A stretch of DNA of 64,000 nt from Lysobacterales bacterium 15-68-25 (GTDB lineage: Bacteria > Pseudomonadota > Gammaproteobacteria > Xanthomonadales > Rhodanobacteraceae), in NCBI GenBank assembly GCA_002279065.1, contig NCKB01000005.1:216727-280726 (forward strand). Direction: 5' to 3'. Numbering within the stretch: the first letter of the stretch is position 1; each line of letters starts with the position of its first letter. Shown here one piece after another: positions 1-9,940 of this stretch. The notes under the pieces were generated by a model. The model was not told where the DNA came from. It ran no database searches and saw only the letters and a list, made by a program, of their open reading frames with translations. Made by a program: the position numbers and the translations under genes.

Positions 1-662
1 TGGTGGCTGACCAGCGGCGCCACGGTGTTCGGCGGGGTCACCGAGACTTCCTTCGGCTCGCGCATGAACTGCATGGCCAAGGCCTTGATCGCCGGGGCGA
101 AGGTGGCCGAGAACAGCAGCGTCTGGCGCTGCTTCGGCAGCGCCGAGAGCACGCGCTTGAGCGCCGGCAGGAAGCCCATGTCGAGCATGCGGTCGGCCTC
201 GTCCAGCACCAGCGTGTCGATGCCGCCGAGGTCGATCGTGCGCTGCTGCATGTGGTCGATCAGCCGGCCCGGGGTGGCGATCACCACGTCCACGCCGCGG
301 CGCAGGGCGTTGATCTGCGGCCCCATGCCCACGCCGCCGAAGATGGTGGTGGTGGCCACGCGCACGTACTTGGCATAGTCGCGGAAGTTGTCGTTGACCT
401 GCGCGGCCAGCTCGCGGGTCGGGGTGAGCACCAGCACGCGCGGGCGACGGGTCTGCGGTGCGCCGGCGTCGATCAGCTTGTGGATCACCGGCAGGGCGAA
501 CGCTGCCGTCTTGCCAGTGCCGGTCTGGGCCGCGGCCAGCAGGTCGTGGCCGGCGATCACCAGCGGGATGGAGCCGGCCTGCACCGGCGTGGGTTCGGCG
601 TAGCCCTGGTCGGTCAGCGCACGCAGCAACGCGGGCGCAAGGCCCAGCGATTCGAAGGACAT
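1..662 (-). CDS. rhlE: DEAD-box ATP-dependent RNA helicase, RhlE type (C-terminal part off the window)
   Basis: The gene reads leftward from an ATG at 662 and stays open to the window edge, giving 220 N-terminal residues. Visible in order are the Q motif (GYAEPTPVQ, residues 20-28), Walker A (AAQTGTGKT, 44-52), motif Ia (PTRELAAQV), the GG and TPGRL motifs, DEAD (154-157) and SAT (about 187). This is the complete first RecA-like domain of an RNA-unwinding ATPase. The absence of any N-terminal extension and the MSFESLGL start fit the RhlE group, whose members help ribosome maturation and RNA turnover. RhlB or DbpA cannot be fully excluded because the second domain and tail are missing. Confidence 0.9.
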   Translation of the reverse strand, partial: MSFESLGLAPALLRALTDQGYAEPTPVQAGSIPLVIAGHDLLAAAQTGTGKTAAFALPVIHKLIDAGAPQTRRPRVLVLTPTRELAAQVNDNFRDYAKYVRVATTTIFGGVGMGPQINALRRGVDVVIATPGRLIDHMQQRTIDLGGIDTLVLDEADRMLDMGFLPALKRVLSALPKQRQTLLFSATFAPAIKALAMQFMREPKEVSVTPPNTVAPLVSH

Positions 663-1060
663 GGAAACTCCTGAGGTGGCCCTTCGCGCTCCCTGATACC
701 GCGCGCCAGGCAATGAACATCGGCGGCCGCGCACCGGGGGAGGGTGGGCTGGCCGGGTGTCGCGCGCGCTACCGGGGTGGGGAAATTGGCAAGGGTTCAA
801 CCCTCGCCGCGATCTCCGCTAGGGAGTCGGAGGCGTCTACGAGCCGGTCAATGGTAACCGAATCGCGCTGTGGATGCTTGCAATGCAGCAATCGAATTCG
901 CCAGGGCACAAGGCGCCCGGGTTGCCCGTGTCCGACGGATCGCTTGCCATGAAGGGAGGGGGCGAAGATAGTGCCCTCGGCCATGTCGAATGGATCGAAG
1001 TCGTGCGATGGGGCCACAAGGGCATCGGAACACGCTCACATTGAAGTGAAGGAGGCAGCG
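663..1060. other. Intergenic region between rhlE and the EF-hand gene
   Basis: About 400 bases without a gene I can support. It must hold the promoters of both divergent genes, but no convincing -35/-10 pair stands out. The part from about 836 to 905 is less GC-rich than its surroundings. Short open frames on both strands lack ribosome binding sites and recognisable motifs. Confidence 0.6.
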
Positions 1061-1369
1061 ATGGTTCGCACGAACGTAGTCCTGGTTTCCGTTCTCTTTT
1101 GCATGCTCGGGGTCTGCGCGGCGCCAGCGATGGCCGGGCCCAAGATCCAGCCGGGAGTCAGAAATCCCGGTATGACCGATGCTCCTCCGTTCGAGGATCT
1201 GGACAAGAACCACGACGGCAAACTGATGCGTAGCGAGATTCCCAGGAACGTCGAAGCGCTCAAGCAGCTCCGTGCGCATTTCAACGAAGCGGACCTCGAC
1301 GGGAATGGGTCGTTGTCGAAGTACGAATACCAACGCTACGTCTCCAACATCGTTTCCAGCGGCGTTTGA
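1061..1369 (+). CDS. Secreted EF-hand calcium-binding protein
   Basis: A 102-residue protein. The ATG at 1061 is chosen because GGAGG lies at 1051-1055 just before it and because it places a clean signal peptide at the N-terminus (hydrophobic run VVLVSVLFCMLGVCA, cleavage likely after AMA). Two EF-hand loops follow: DLDKNHDGKL and EADLDGNGSL, each with Asp/Asn ligands at positions 1, 3 and 5 and a Gly at 6. It is therefore probably a small periplasmic or secreted calcium-binding protein. Similar small EF-hand proteins are common in Xanthomonadales, but their roles are mostly unknown and no partner is evident here. Confidence 0.8.
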   Translation: MVRTNVVLVSVLFCMLGVCAAPAMAGPKIQPGVRNPGMTDAPPFEDLDKNHDGKLMRSEIPRNVEALKQLRAHFNEADLDGNGSLSKYEYQRYVSNIVSSGV

Positions 1370-1412
1370 CGCCGCACGCTGCGGGCTGGCGTCGCCGTCC
1401 GCCCGGGGGGGC

Positions 1413-1444
1413 AAAAAAAAGAGCCGGCCCTCGCGGGCCGGCTC
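1413..1444 (-). terminator. Intrinsic terminator of the M4 protease gene
   Basis: A perfect 10-bp stem (1421-1430 with 1435-1444, tetraloop between) is followed, read leftward, by eight T residues (the A run at 1413-1420). It lies 26 bases beyond the stop of the protease gene. Confidence 0.9.
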
Positions 1445-1469
1445 GATGGTGCGACCTGGTTGCCGGGGT

Positions 1470-3155
<1,686 letters not shown>

Positions 3156-3249
3156 TCAATCGGAAAAAACCGTAGGAAAGTGCGCCTGGCGAGGGGCGAG
3201 GCCGGGCGTGCTAGCCTCGGCGGTCGCCTTCCGCCGGAGTCGTCACCGC

Positions 3250-4482
3250 ATGTCCTTCGTCGCAGCGCTTCGCCAGCTCGATACCCGCCAGCGGCATACG
3301 GTGCTGGCCAGCTTCCTGGGCTGGACCCTCGACGCCTTCGACTTCTTCCTGCTGGTGTTCGTGATCGGCAACATCGCGGGGGAGTTCGGCACCACGCCCA
3401 AGTCGGTCGCCTTCAGCATCCTGCTGACGCTGGCGGCGCGGCCGATCGGCGCGCTGCTGTTCGGGCGGCTGGCCGACCGCTACGGTCGCCGCCCCGTGCT
3501 GATGGTCGACGTGCTGCTGTTCTCCGCGCTGGAGCTGGCCTGTGCTTTCGCGCCCTCGCTGAACGCGCTGCTTGTGCTGCGCTTCCTGTTCGGTATCGCG
3601 ATGGGTGGCGAGTGGGGCATCGGCGCGTCGCTGGTGATGGAGTCGATCCCTGCATCGTCGCGCGGCGCCGTGTCCGGGCTGCTGCAGAGCGGTTATCCCT
3701 GCGGCTACTTCCTGGGGGCGCTGGCCTACTGGCTGGTGTTCGGCGTGTTCGGGATGGGCTGGCGAGCGATGTTCGTGGTCGGCGCGCTGCCGGCGCTGCT
3801 GGTGCTGTACCTGCGTGCCAGGGTGCCGGAATCCCCGGTGTGGGAGGCCCGCCGCCGCGCCGGGCCGCCACGCCACGTCCTGCATGCGATGCGCGGACAC
3901 TGGAAGCGGCTGGTCTACATGATGCTGCTGATGGCGGCGTTCAACATGTTCAGCCACGGCTCGCAGGACATGTACCCGACCTTCCTCAAGTCGCAGCTGC
4001 ACCTGGGCACCGGCGAAGTCACCCTGCTGACCATGCTGCTCAATGCCGGCGCAATCGTCGGCGGCCTGTTCTTCGGCGCGTGGTCGGAGCGGGTCGGACG
4101 GCGCCGGGCGATGGTGGTGGCGGCCCTGCTGGCGCTGCCGTGCATCCCGCTGTGGGCCTTCGGCGGTTCGCTGGTGACGCTGGGCCTCGGGGCGTTCCTG
4201 ATCCAGGTGATGGTGCAGGGCGCCTGGGGCGTGGTGCCCTCGTTCCTCAACGAGATGTCGCCGGACGAGGTACGCGGCACGCTGCCCGGCTTCGCCTACC
4301 AGCTCGGCAATCTGCTGGCCGCCAGCACGGCCTACGCGCAGGCCTGGCTGGCCGAGGCGAACGGCGGCAACTATGCCGCGGTGATGGCGCCGTGGATGGC
4401 CGCGGTGGCGGTGCTGCTGGCGTTGCTGGCCTGGCTCGGGCCGGAGGTCCGGGGCGTGCGCTTCGGTGGCGGGCAGGGCTGA
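3250..4482 (+). CDS. MFS proton symporter, sialate/lactate (SHS-like) type
   Basis: A 410-residue membrane protein with about twelve hydrophobic segments. The loop 2-3 motif GRLADRYGRRPVLM is the major facilitator signature, and the first helix GWTLDAFDFFLLVF resembles NanT/Jen1-type carriers of small carboxylates or sialic acid. The ATG at 3250 is preferred to an upstream frame start because it gives a normal short cytoplasmic N-terminus before helix 1. The substrate cannot be told from sequence and the neighbours give no hint: a divergent protease upstream and an isomerase downstream. Confidence 0.8.
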   Translation: MSFVAALRQLDTRQRHTVLASFLGWTLDAFDFFLLVFVIGNIAGEFGTTPKSVAFSILLTLAARPIGALLFGRLADRYGRRPVLMVDVLLFSALELACAFAPSLNALLVLRFLFGIAMGGEWGIGASLVMESIPASSRGAVSGLLQSGYPCGYFLGALAYWLVFGVFGMGWRAMFVVGALPALLVLYLRARVPESPVWEARRRAGPPRHVLHAMRGHWKRLVYMMLLMAAFNMFSHGSQDMYPTFLKSQLHLGTGEVTLLTMLLNAGAIVGGLFFGAWSERVGRRRAMVVAALLALPCIPLWAFGGSLVTLGLGAFLIQVMVQGAWGVVPSFLNEMSPDEVRGTLPGFAYQLGNLLAASTAYAQAWLAEANGGNYAAVMAPWMAAVAVLLALLAWLGPEVRGVRFGGGQG

Positions 4483-4520
4483 TACAATCGCGCGCTTTGC
4501 ACGATCCGAAAGAGACCGAC

Positions 4521-5006
4521 ATGAAGGCTGGCAAGGACAAGGTGATCTCGCTGCACTACACCCTCACGGTGGACGGCGAGAAGGTGGAAAGCTCGCTGGA
4601 CGGCAACGAGCCGTTGTGGATCCTGCTCGGCCACGGCCAGCTGATCCCGGGGCTGGAGAAGTCGCTGGAGGAACGCGAGGCGGGCGAGTCGTTCCAGGTC
4701 GAGGTGCCGCCGTCCGAAGGCTACGGCGAGCGCCAGGAAGGCCAGATCCAGCGCGTGCCGAAGAAGTACTTCCAGCAGGCCAACAAGCTCAAGCCGGGCA
4801 TGGCCACGACGCTGGCGCTCAAGCAGGGCGGCCACCGCGTGGTGGTGGTGCACAAGGTGGGCATGACCACGGTGGACGTGGACCTGAACCATCCGATGGC
4901 CGGCAAGACCCTCACCTTCGACGTCACCATCAACGAGGTGCGCGAGGGGACCGAGGAAGAGATCCAGCACGGTCACGCGCATCCGCCGGGCGCCGCGGCC
5001 CACTGA
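4521..5006 (+). CDS. slyD: FKBP-type peptidyl-prolyl isomerase, SlyD-like
   Basis: 161 residues. The protein has the split FKBP fold with an inserted chaperone flap (GYGERQEGQIQRVPKKYF) and the SlyD order of blocks: VISLHYTL, LWILLGHGQLIPGLEKSLE, then NHPMAGKTLTFDVTI. The short His-containing tail (HGHAHPP) is a reduced form of the metal-binding tail of E. coli SlyD. It should catalyse cis-trans proline isomerisation and assist folding in the cytoplasm, possibly with a role in nickel handling. A -10-like TACAAT at 4483-4488 just before the gene suggests its own promoter, though no good -35 is visible. Confidence 0.9.
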   Translation: MKAGKDKVISLHYTLTVDGEKVESSLDGNEPLWILLGHGQLIPGLEKSLEEREAGESFQVEVPPSEGYGERQEGQIQRVPKKYFQQANKLKPGMATTLALKQGGHRVVVVHKVGMTTVDVDLNHPMAGKTLTFDVTINEVREGTEEEIQHGHAHPPGAAAH

Positions 5007-5029
5007 GGCCTGCGGTTCCGAGGTAACGA

Positions 5030-5064
5030 GAAACGGCGCCCCGGGGCGCCGTTTCGTTTTTTTT
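5030..5064 (+). terminator. Intrinsic terminator after slyD
   Basis: An 11-bp stem (5030-5040 with 5045-5055, loop CCGG) is followed by eight T residues at 5057-5064. Confidence 0.92.
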
Positions 5065-5084
5065 GCGACCGGGGTGCGGTCGCG

Positions 5085-5654
5085 TCAGTCCAGCAGCCGT
5101 TTGCCGAACTCGAAATGGTCGCGCCAGTACGGCCCGTCGATGTCGTCCAACCGCACCGTGCCGCCGCTGTTGGGCGCGTGGACGAAGCGGCCCTTGCCGA
5201 CGTAGACGCCGACGTGGCTGACGTCGCCGCGGCTGCCGAAGAACACCAGGTCGCCGCTGGCCAGATCGGTCATGCGCTTGATCTTGCGACCGTCCATCGC
5301 CGCCATTTCGCGTGAGCTGTGCGGCAGCAGGATGTCGGCCGCGTGCCGGTAGATGTAGTCCACCAGCCCGCTGCAGTCGAAGCCGGATTCAGGCGTGTTG
5401 CCGCCCCACTTGTACGGCGTGCCGACCAGCGCCATGGCACGGAACAGCACGTCGTTGGCGACCTGTGCGGTGGCGGCCGAGGGCGCGCGCGCGGGCAGGT
5501 CGGCGAGGTCGGAGTGCGATGCTTTGAAGGTCGACTCGCGGCGGTGCGGCGCGCTGGAGCAGGCCGCCAGCAGCGCCAGAGCCAGCGCGGCGCCGGTGCC
5601 CCTCAGCAGGCGCGCGATCGGGCGGGTCGGCGAGCAGGTGGCTTGCGTGGTCAT
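5085..5654 (-). CDS. NlpC/P60 family cell-wall hydrolase, lipoprotein
   Basis: 189 residues. A lipobox (LLAACSS) ends the signal sequence, so the protein should be lipid-anchored. The C-terminal half is an NlpC/P60 domain: catalytic Cys in GFDCSGLV, catalytic His in SHVGVYVG and a third polar residue in the HAPNSG block. Such enzymes cut the stem peptide of peptidoglycan, often between D-Glu and a diamino acid. It follows the blaR1-like gene by 84 bases in the same direction. That gap holds a possible weak promoter, so co-transcription with the BlaI/BlaR pair is likely but not certain. Confidence 0.9.
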   Translation of the reverse strand: MTTQATCSPTRPIARLLRGTGAALALALLAACSSAPHRRESTFKASHSDLADLPARAPSAATAQVANDVLFRAMALVGTPYKWGGNTPESGFDCSGLVDYIYRHAADILLPHSSREMAAMDGRKIKRMTDLASGDLVFFGSRGDVSHVGVYVGKGRFVHAPNSGGTVRLDDIDGPYWRDHFEFGKRLLD

Positions 5655-5738
5655 GCGATGGGCCCAGGCCGGAATGGCCTGAGCCTATCAGGGGAACAAA
5701 TTACTTTCCAAGCATCGTCTTATGGGCGGTTCTGCAGG

Positions 5739-6956
5739 TTATTTGCCAGGTTTGGCTTCCTGGTTTGCCGTCGGCAGCAGCTGAAGACTGAATTCAACCG
5801 GCACCCTGGCATGGCTCTCGATCGGCTGGCCGTTGCGCAGGGCCGGGTGAAAGCGCCAGCGCATCGCCGCCTCGCTGGCCGCGGCGATCAGGTTGCCGGA
5901 GGTGGTGGTGCTGGCCTTCGGGTCGTAGTCCACCTGTTTCACCGATCCGTCCGGATTGACCAGGACATTCAGCACGACCGTGCCCTGCTCCTGGTTTCTG
6001 ATCGATGCCGCGGGATAGCTCGGTTGCGCGCTGGCATTGAATGTCAGGTCCTGAGTCGCGCCGGCCGGGGCACGGGTCGTCGGCATGGCCTGCGCGGACA
6101 GGGCTAGGCCGGTGCCCACCAGCGCCAGGCCGAGCGTGCCGGCGATGCGGACGGATGTACGGGTGCGGTGGCGTCGGATCATGGTCAGTCGCTCCTTCAG
6201 CTGCGGCTCGGCGAGCCAGGGGATGAGCACCGGCGCGATATCCATGCCGGTGCTGGAAAGCAGGGTGTGCGCGTACGCGGAGGCATCCGCGTCGTCGGCG
6301 CGCAGGGTGCGCTCGTCGCAGGCCAGTTCCTGGTCGAGGCGGAACCGCGGCAGGGCCAGCCAGGCCAGCGGGTGGAACCACAGGAGGGCGGCAGCGATCT
6401 CCGCCAGCAGGGACCACAGCGGATCGAGGCGGCGCAGGTGGGTGCATTCGTGGGCGAGTACCATCCGCATGCGGGCCCGGTCGCCGTCGCGGGCGAAGTC
6501 GGCCGGCAGCAGCACGAAGCTGCGCGGTGCCCACAGCACGGCAGGGCCCTGCGGGTGCACGCGCAGCCGGCGCGGATCCAGTCCGGGGGCCGCGGCGGCC
6601 ACCCGCGCCCGCAGGGACGGCGGTGCCGGCCGGGCCGCGCGACGCAGCCGGACGTAAGCGATGCCGAGCCGCAGCAGCGCGAGGGCGGCGCCCGCGCTCC
6701 ACAGCAGCAGCCAGGTGTCGTGCGTGCGGGGCGTTGCCGCGAGCACGGCAGCGGCGCTCTCGCGGGCCTGCGCCAGCACGGGTGGCAGTACGTACGCCGG
6801 CATCGCCCGCATCGGCAGCCACGGCACGAGGGCGAGCAGCAGCGGCCACAGCCATAGCGTGAAGGCCGGGCCGGCGCCGAGCAGGCGCCGCGTCGGGCGA
6901 CGCAGGGCGAGCGCGAGTACCAGTCCCAAGGTGACGTCGAGCAGCACGGTGGCCAT
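5739..6956 (-). CDS. BlaR1-type M56 metallopeptidase fused to a TonB-like C-terminal domain
   Basis: 405 residues. The N-terminal part has several membrane segments and the M56 zinc motif HECTH. After a later hydrophobic segment (IAGTLGLALVGTGLAL) comes a TonB C-terminal-like domain (PSYPAASIRNQEQGTVVLNVLVNPDGSV). In classical BlaR1 this position holds a beta-lactam sensor; here it is replaced. The protein should act as a membrane protease that removes the BlaI-type repressor on a signal. The start ATG lies one base after the stop of the repressor gene, a typical translationally coupled pair. Confidence 0.88.
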   Translation of the reverse strand: MATVLLDVTLGLVLALALRRPTRRLLGAGPAFTLWLWPLLLALVPWLPMRAMPAYVLPPVLAQARESAAAVLAATPRTHDTWLLLWSAGAALALLRLGIAYVRLRRAARPAPPSLRARVAAAAPGLDPRRLRVHPQGPAVLWAPRSFVLLPADFARDGDRARMRMVLAHECTHLRRLDPLWSLLAEIAAALLWFHPLAWLALPRFRLDQELACDERTLRADDADASAYAHTLLSSTGMDIAPVLIPWLAEPQLKERLTMIRRHRTRTSVRIAGTLGLALVGTGLALSAQAMPTTRAPAGATQDLTFNASAQPSYPAASIRNQEQGTVVLNVLVNPDGSVKQVDYDPKASTTTSGNLIAAASEAAMRWRFHPALRNGQPIESHARVPVEFSLQLLPTANQEAKPGK

Positions 6957-6957
6957 C

Positions 6958-7341
6958 TCAGCGCGCCTTGCGGTCGATCGCGTCGATCAGCGCGCGCAGC
7001 TCGGCGATGTCCTTGTCGCTGAGTTTTTCATGGCGGCTGAAATGCGCCAGCAGCGGCGCCACGCGGCCGCCGAACACGCGGTCGAGCAGGCTGCGGCTCT
7101 CCTGCGACTGCCACTGCTCGCGGCTCAGCAGCGGGCGGTACAGGTAGCGGCGGCCGTCGCGGTCGGCCGCCACCGCCTGCTTGCCGAGCAGCCGGTTGAG
7201 CAGGGTGCGGATGGTCTTCTCGTGCCAGCCGGTGCCGGCCAGCGCGGCGACGATTTCTTCCGAGCTGCGCGGGGCCTGGTCCCACAGCACGGCCATGACC
7301 TGGCTCTCGGCGTCGGTGATGCTCGGGGTCGCGTCGTTCAT
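6958..7341 (-). CDS. BlaI/MecI/CopY-family transcriptional repressor
   Basis: 127 residues. The N-terminal winged helix matches the family (ITDAESQVMAVLWDQAP, SSEEIVAAL, EKTIRTLLNRL, with the wing RRYLYRPL). The C-terminal helices (SLLDRVFGGRVAPLLAHF) form the dimer and cleavage region. The ATG at 7341 is chosen over a longer frame because the extra 23 codons would run through the two operators. Two TACANNTGTA-type palindromes lie immediately upstream, so the gene is almost certainly autorepressed. Its partner protease is the next gene. Confidence 0.9.
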   Translation of the reverse strand: MNDATPSITDAESQVMAVLWDQAPRSSEEIVAALAGTGWHEKTIRTLLNRLLGKQAVAADRDGRRYLYRPLLSREQWQSQESRSLLDRVFGGRVAPLLAHFSRHEKLSDKDIAELRALIDAIDRKAR

Positions 7342-7359
7342 TGCGGGGGGGGCTTTGGG

Positions 7360-7397
7360 ATTACGCGTGTAATTGAATATTAAATTACACGTGTAAT
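7360..7397 (-). promoter_or_regulatory. Tandem BlaI/CopY-type operators
   Basis: ATTACACGTGTAAT at 7384-7397 is a perfect 14-bp palindrome containing TACANNTGTA, the core recognised by BlaI/MecI/CopY repressors. A second copy, ATTACGCGTGTAAT at 7360-7373, differs at one core position. Centres are 24 bases apart and separated by an AT-rich stretch that probably holds the promoter. The sites lie 19 to 56 bases upstream of the repressor start. Confidence 0.88.
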
Positions 7398-7590
7398 CTT
7401 TTGAGCGCAAGCCGTTCGTCCACCTTGCCGCCGCTCGCCAGGGTCTTCGATCCGACGGAAGGCATGGGTAGGCAGGGGCGTGCGACTTCGCGCGACACCG
7501 ATGCGCATCGTGCGGCCCGTGCGACGGGCTCGCTCGAATCGCACCCGCGGGGTGGGGAAGGGCCGTCGCCGGCGCGGCTACACTGGGCGG

Positions 7591-8382
7591 ATGGACTCAC
7601 CCACTTTCACGCTCCGACGCGGCACTGCGCCGCTGCTGATCAGCCTGCCGCACGATGGCAGCGCGATTCCCGACGACATCGCCGCGCGCATGCATCCGGC
7701 GGCTCGGCGTTCTCTGGACACCGACTGGCACGTCGGCCGGCTCTATGGGCCGCTGGCCGAAGCGTTGGGCGCCAGCCTGCTGCGCCCGGTGATGTCGCGT
7801 TACGTGGTGGACCTCAACCGCCCGGCCGATGGCCATGCGCTGTACCCGGGACGTCGCGAGACCGGGCTGGTGCCGACCATCGGTTTCGACGGCGTGCCGC
7901 TCTACCCCGACGGCGCCGAGCCCGATGCTGCCGAGACCGTTCGGCGGGTCGACCTGTTCTGGCGTCCCTACCACGAGGCGCTGCAAGCCGAGCTTGCGCG
8001 CCTGAAGGCGGTGCACGGCGGGGTGGTGCTATGGGAAGGCCATTCCATCCGCGCCATGGTGCCGATGCTGTTCGACGGGCGCCTGCCGGACTTCAATCTG
8101 GGGACCGCCGACGGCGCAAGTTGCGGCGAGGCGTTGCAGCAGCGCCTTGCCGCACGGCTGGCAGCGCAGGACGACTACAGCTACGTGGTGAACGGGCGCT
8201 TCAAGGGGGGGTACATCACGCGGCAGTACGGTCGCCCGGCCGACGGCGTGCAGGCGATCCAGCTTGAGCTGGCGCAGTGCAACTACATGGACGAGGCGAC
8301 GCTGGATTATCGGGTGAGCCTGGCGGCGCCGGTGCAGGCGTTGATCGGCAACCTGCTGCGCTGCTGCCTCGACATCGCCTGA
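7591..8382 (+). CDS. hutG: N-formylglutamate amidohydrolase (deformylase) family
   Basis: 263 residues of the FGase family: ISLPHDGSAIP at the N-terminus, then TDWHVGRLYGPLAEALGAS, RYVVDLNRP, WEGHSI and GRFKGGYITRQYG, which hold the conserved metal and substrate residues. The enzyme should hydrolyse N-formyl-L-glutamate to formate and glutamate, the last step of the five-step histidine degradation route. No other hut genes lie nearby, so the physiological substrate is less certain. The ATG at 7591 starts exactly where family similarity begins. Confidence 0.88.
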   Translation: MDSPTFTLRRGTAPLLISLPHDGSAIPDDIAARMHPAARRSLDTDWHVGRLYGPLAEALGASLLRPVMSRYVVDLNRPADGHALYPGRRETGLVPTIGFDGVPLYPDGAEPDAAETVRRVDLFWRPYHEALQAELARLKAVHGGVVLWEGHSIRAMVPMLFDGRLPDFNLGTADGASCGEALQQRLAARLAAQDDYSYVVNGRFKGGYITRQYGRPADGVQAIQLELAQCNYMDEATLDYRVSLAAPVQALIGNLLRCCLDIA

Positions 8383-8392
8383 GCGGGCGTGC

Positions 8393-9064
8393 TCAGTCGG
8401 GCTCGCCGACCCGGCGGGTGAGGCGCTCCAGCGCTTCATGGTAGGTAGGCCAGATCGCCTCGTGGCTGCGCACGTGCATGCCCAGGTCGTTCATGTGGCC
8501 GTTGGTGAGGCTGTAGCACCAGGCGTGCACGGTGAGCTCCTGGCCGCGCTCCCACGCGTCCATCACCATCGTGGTGTGGCACACGTTGACCACCTGCTCC
8601 AGTGCGTTGAGCTCGCACAGGCGCACGTTGCGGTCGACCATGTTCTCCAGTCCCCCCAGCATCCCGTGGTGCTTCTGCGCGACGTCGCCGACGTGGCGCA
8701 GCCAGTTGTCGACCAGCCCCATCCGGCGCTGGTCGAGCACCGCCTGCACGCCGCCACAGCCGTAATGGCCGACCACGATGATGTGCTCCACCTTGAGCAC
8801 GTCGACGGCGAACTGGATAGTGCTCAGGCAGTTCAGGTCGGTGTGCGAGACCACGTTGGCCACGTTGCGCTGCACGAAGATCTCGCCCGGCGGCAGGTCG
8901 ACGATCTGCGTGGCGGGCACGCGCGAGTCGGAGCAGCCGATCCACAGGTACTTGGGTGACTGCTGCCCGGCCAGCCGCTCGAAGAACGCGGGGTCGGCTT
9001 CGCGGACGTTGGCGGACCAGCGGCGGTTGCTGTCGATCAGGTCCTGCAGCGGGTTGTGGCTCAT
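8393..9064 (-). CDS. can: Beta-class carbonic anhydrase
   Basis: 223 residues, the usual length for a Can-type enzyme. The zinc site is visible as CSDSR (Cys and the adjacent Asp/Arg dyad) and HYGCGG (His and second Cys). It interconverts CO2 and bicarbonate in the cytoplasm, supplying bicarbonate for carboxylations such as carbamoyl-phosphate and fatty-acid synthesis. AGGAA lies a few bases before the ATG on the minus strand. It converges on the hutG-like gene, with only 10 bases between the two stops. Confidence 0.95.
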   Translation of the reverse strand: MSHNPLQDLIDSNRRWSANVREADPAFFERLAGQQSPKYLWIGCSDSRVPATQIVDLPPGEIFVQRNVANVVSHTDLNCLSTIQFAVDVLKVEHIIVVGHYGCGGVQAVLDQRRMGLVDNWLRHVGDVAQKHHGMLGGLENMVDRNVRLCELNALEQVVNVCHTTMVMDAWERGQELTVHAWCYSLTNGHMNDLGMHVRSHEAIWPTYHEALERLTRRVGEPD

Positions 9065-9144
9065 CGGATTCCTCGGCGGGCGCGCCGTCAGGCGGCGGGA
9101 CGCCCTGCGCTTGGGGCCGCCATGGTAACCGAGCCGACGGTGCC

Positions 9145-9936
9145 TCAGCGCTGGCAGCGCGGGCAGGCGTAGAACGGTCGGCTGGCCACCATCGATTTCT
9201 CGATCGGGCTCTGGCATCGCGGGCACGCTTCGCCCGCGCGTTCGTACGCGCGGAAGCGGAACGGCGTGTCCTGCAGGTGCCCGGCGCCGCGACGGCCGCG
9301 CGTGCGGTAGGAGCGGCGCGGCAGGTCGAGGATGGCCTCGGCCAGCATCGCGCGCTCGGTGTCGTCGAGGTCGCAGGGGCGGCGATCGTGGTCCAGGCCG
9401 GCTTCCCACAGGATCTCCACCCGCAGGTAGTTGCCCAGACCGGCGACGAAGGCCTGGTCCAGCAGCAGCGCGCCAAGCCGTCGCCGCGCGAAGCGCGGGT
9501 CACGCAATCTTGCTTCGACCGTGACCGCATCGAGCGCGGTGTCGAGCGCGTCCGGTCCCAGTCGCCGCAGGAACGGATGCTCGTGCACCTGCGCGGTCGG
9601 CCACATCTCGATGTCGGTAGCGCTGTACAGCAGGATCGCCTTGCGTGCAGTTTCCAGCGCCACCCGCAGACTGCGGCCGGTCACCGGTCGCTCGCCGGCA
9701 TTCGCTACACGCCAGACGCCGTAGAGCTGGTTGTGCGAATACAGCGTCAGGCCGTTGTCGAAGCGGGTGAGCAGCGCCTTGCCATGTGGCGTGATGGCCT
9801 CGATGCGGCGACCTGCGAGCTTCGCTTCGTAGCGCTTCAGTGCCGGCGGTGCGAACCAGGCCCGGACCAGCGGCTCGCCCGCTACGGCTTTGGCCAGGGC
9901 ATCGGCGGCACGCCGGATTTCCGGTCCTTCGGGCAC
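9145..9936 (-). CDS. nei: Endonuclease VIII, DNA glycosylase/AP lyase
   Basis: 263 residues, exactly the length of E. coli Nei. It starts with GTG so that processing exposes Pro2 and Glu3 (PEGPEIRRAADAL), the catalytic residues. Further Nei features are GKALLTRFDNGLTLYSHNQLYGVWRV, the H2TH region (GLGNYLRVEILW) and a C-terminal zinc finger (CPRCQ near residue 240 and CPRCQR at the end). It removes oxidised pyrimidines during base excision repair. The GTG lies only four bases after the stop of the SDR gene, so the two are translated from one transcript. Confidence 0.95.
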   Translation of the reverse strand: MPEGPEIRRAADALAKAVAGEPLVRAWFAPPALKRYEAKLAGRRIEAITPHGKALLTRFDNGLTLYSHNQLYGVWRVANAGERPVTGRSLRVALETARKAILLYSATDIEMWPTAQVHEHPFLRRLGPDALDTALDAVTVEARLRDPRFARRRLGALLLDQAFVAGLGNYLRVEILWEAGLDHDRRPCDLDDTERAMLAEAILDLPRRSYRTRGRRGAGHLQDTPFRFRAYERAGEACPRCQSPIEKSMVASRPFYACPRCQR

Positions 9937-9940
9937 GGCT

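Noticed and set aside
790..815. AGGGTTCAACCCT resembling a tRNA T-arm
   Set aside because: It is a simple palindrome without acceptor, D or anticodon arms around it; no cloverleaf can be drawn.
769..1017. 82-codon frame on the minus strand between rhlE and the EF-hand gene
   Set aside because: No ribosome binding site, no recognisable motif, and it overlaps two other chance frames in the same stretch; open frames of this length are common in GC-rich DNA.
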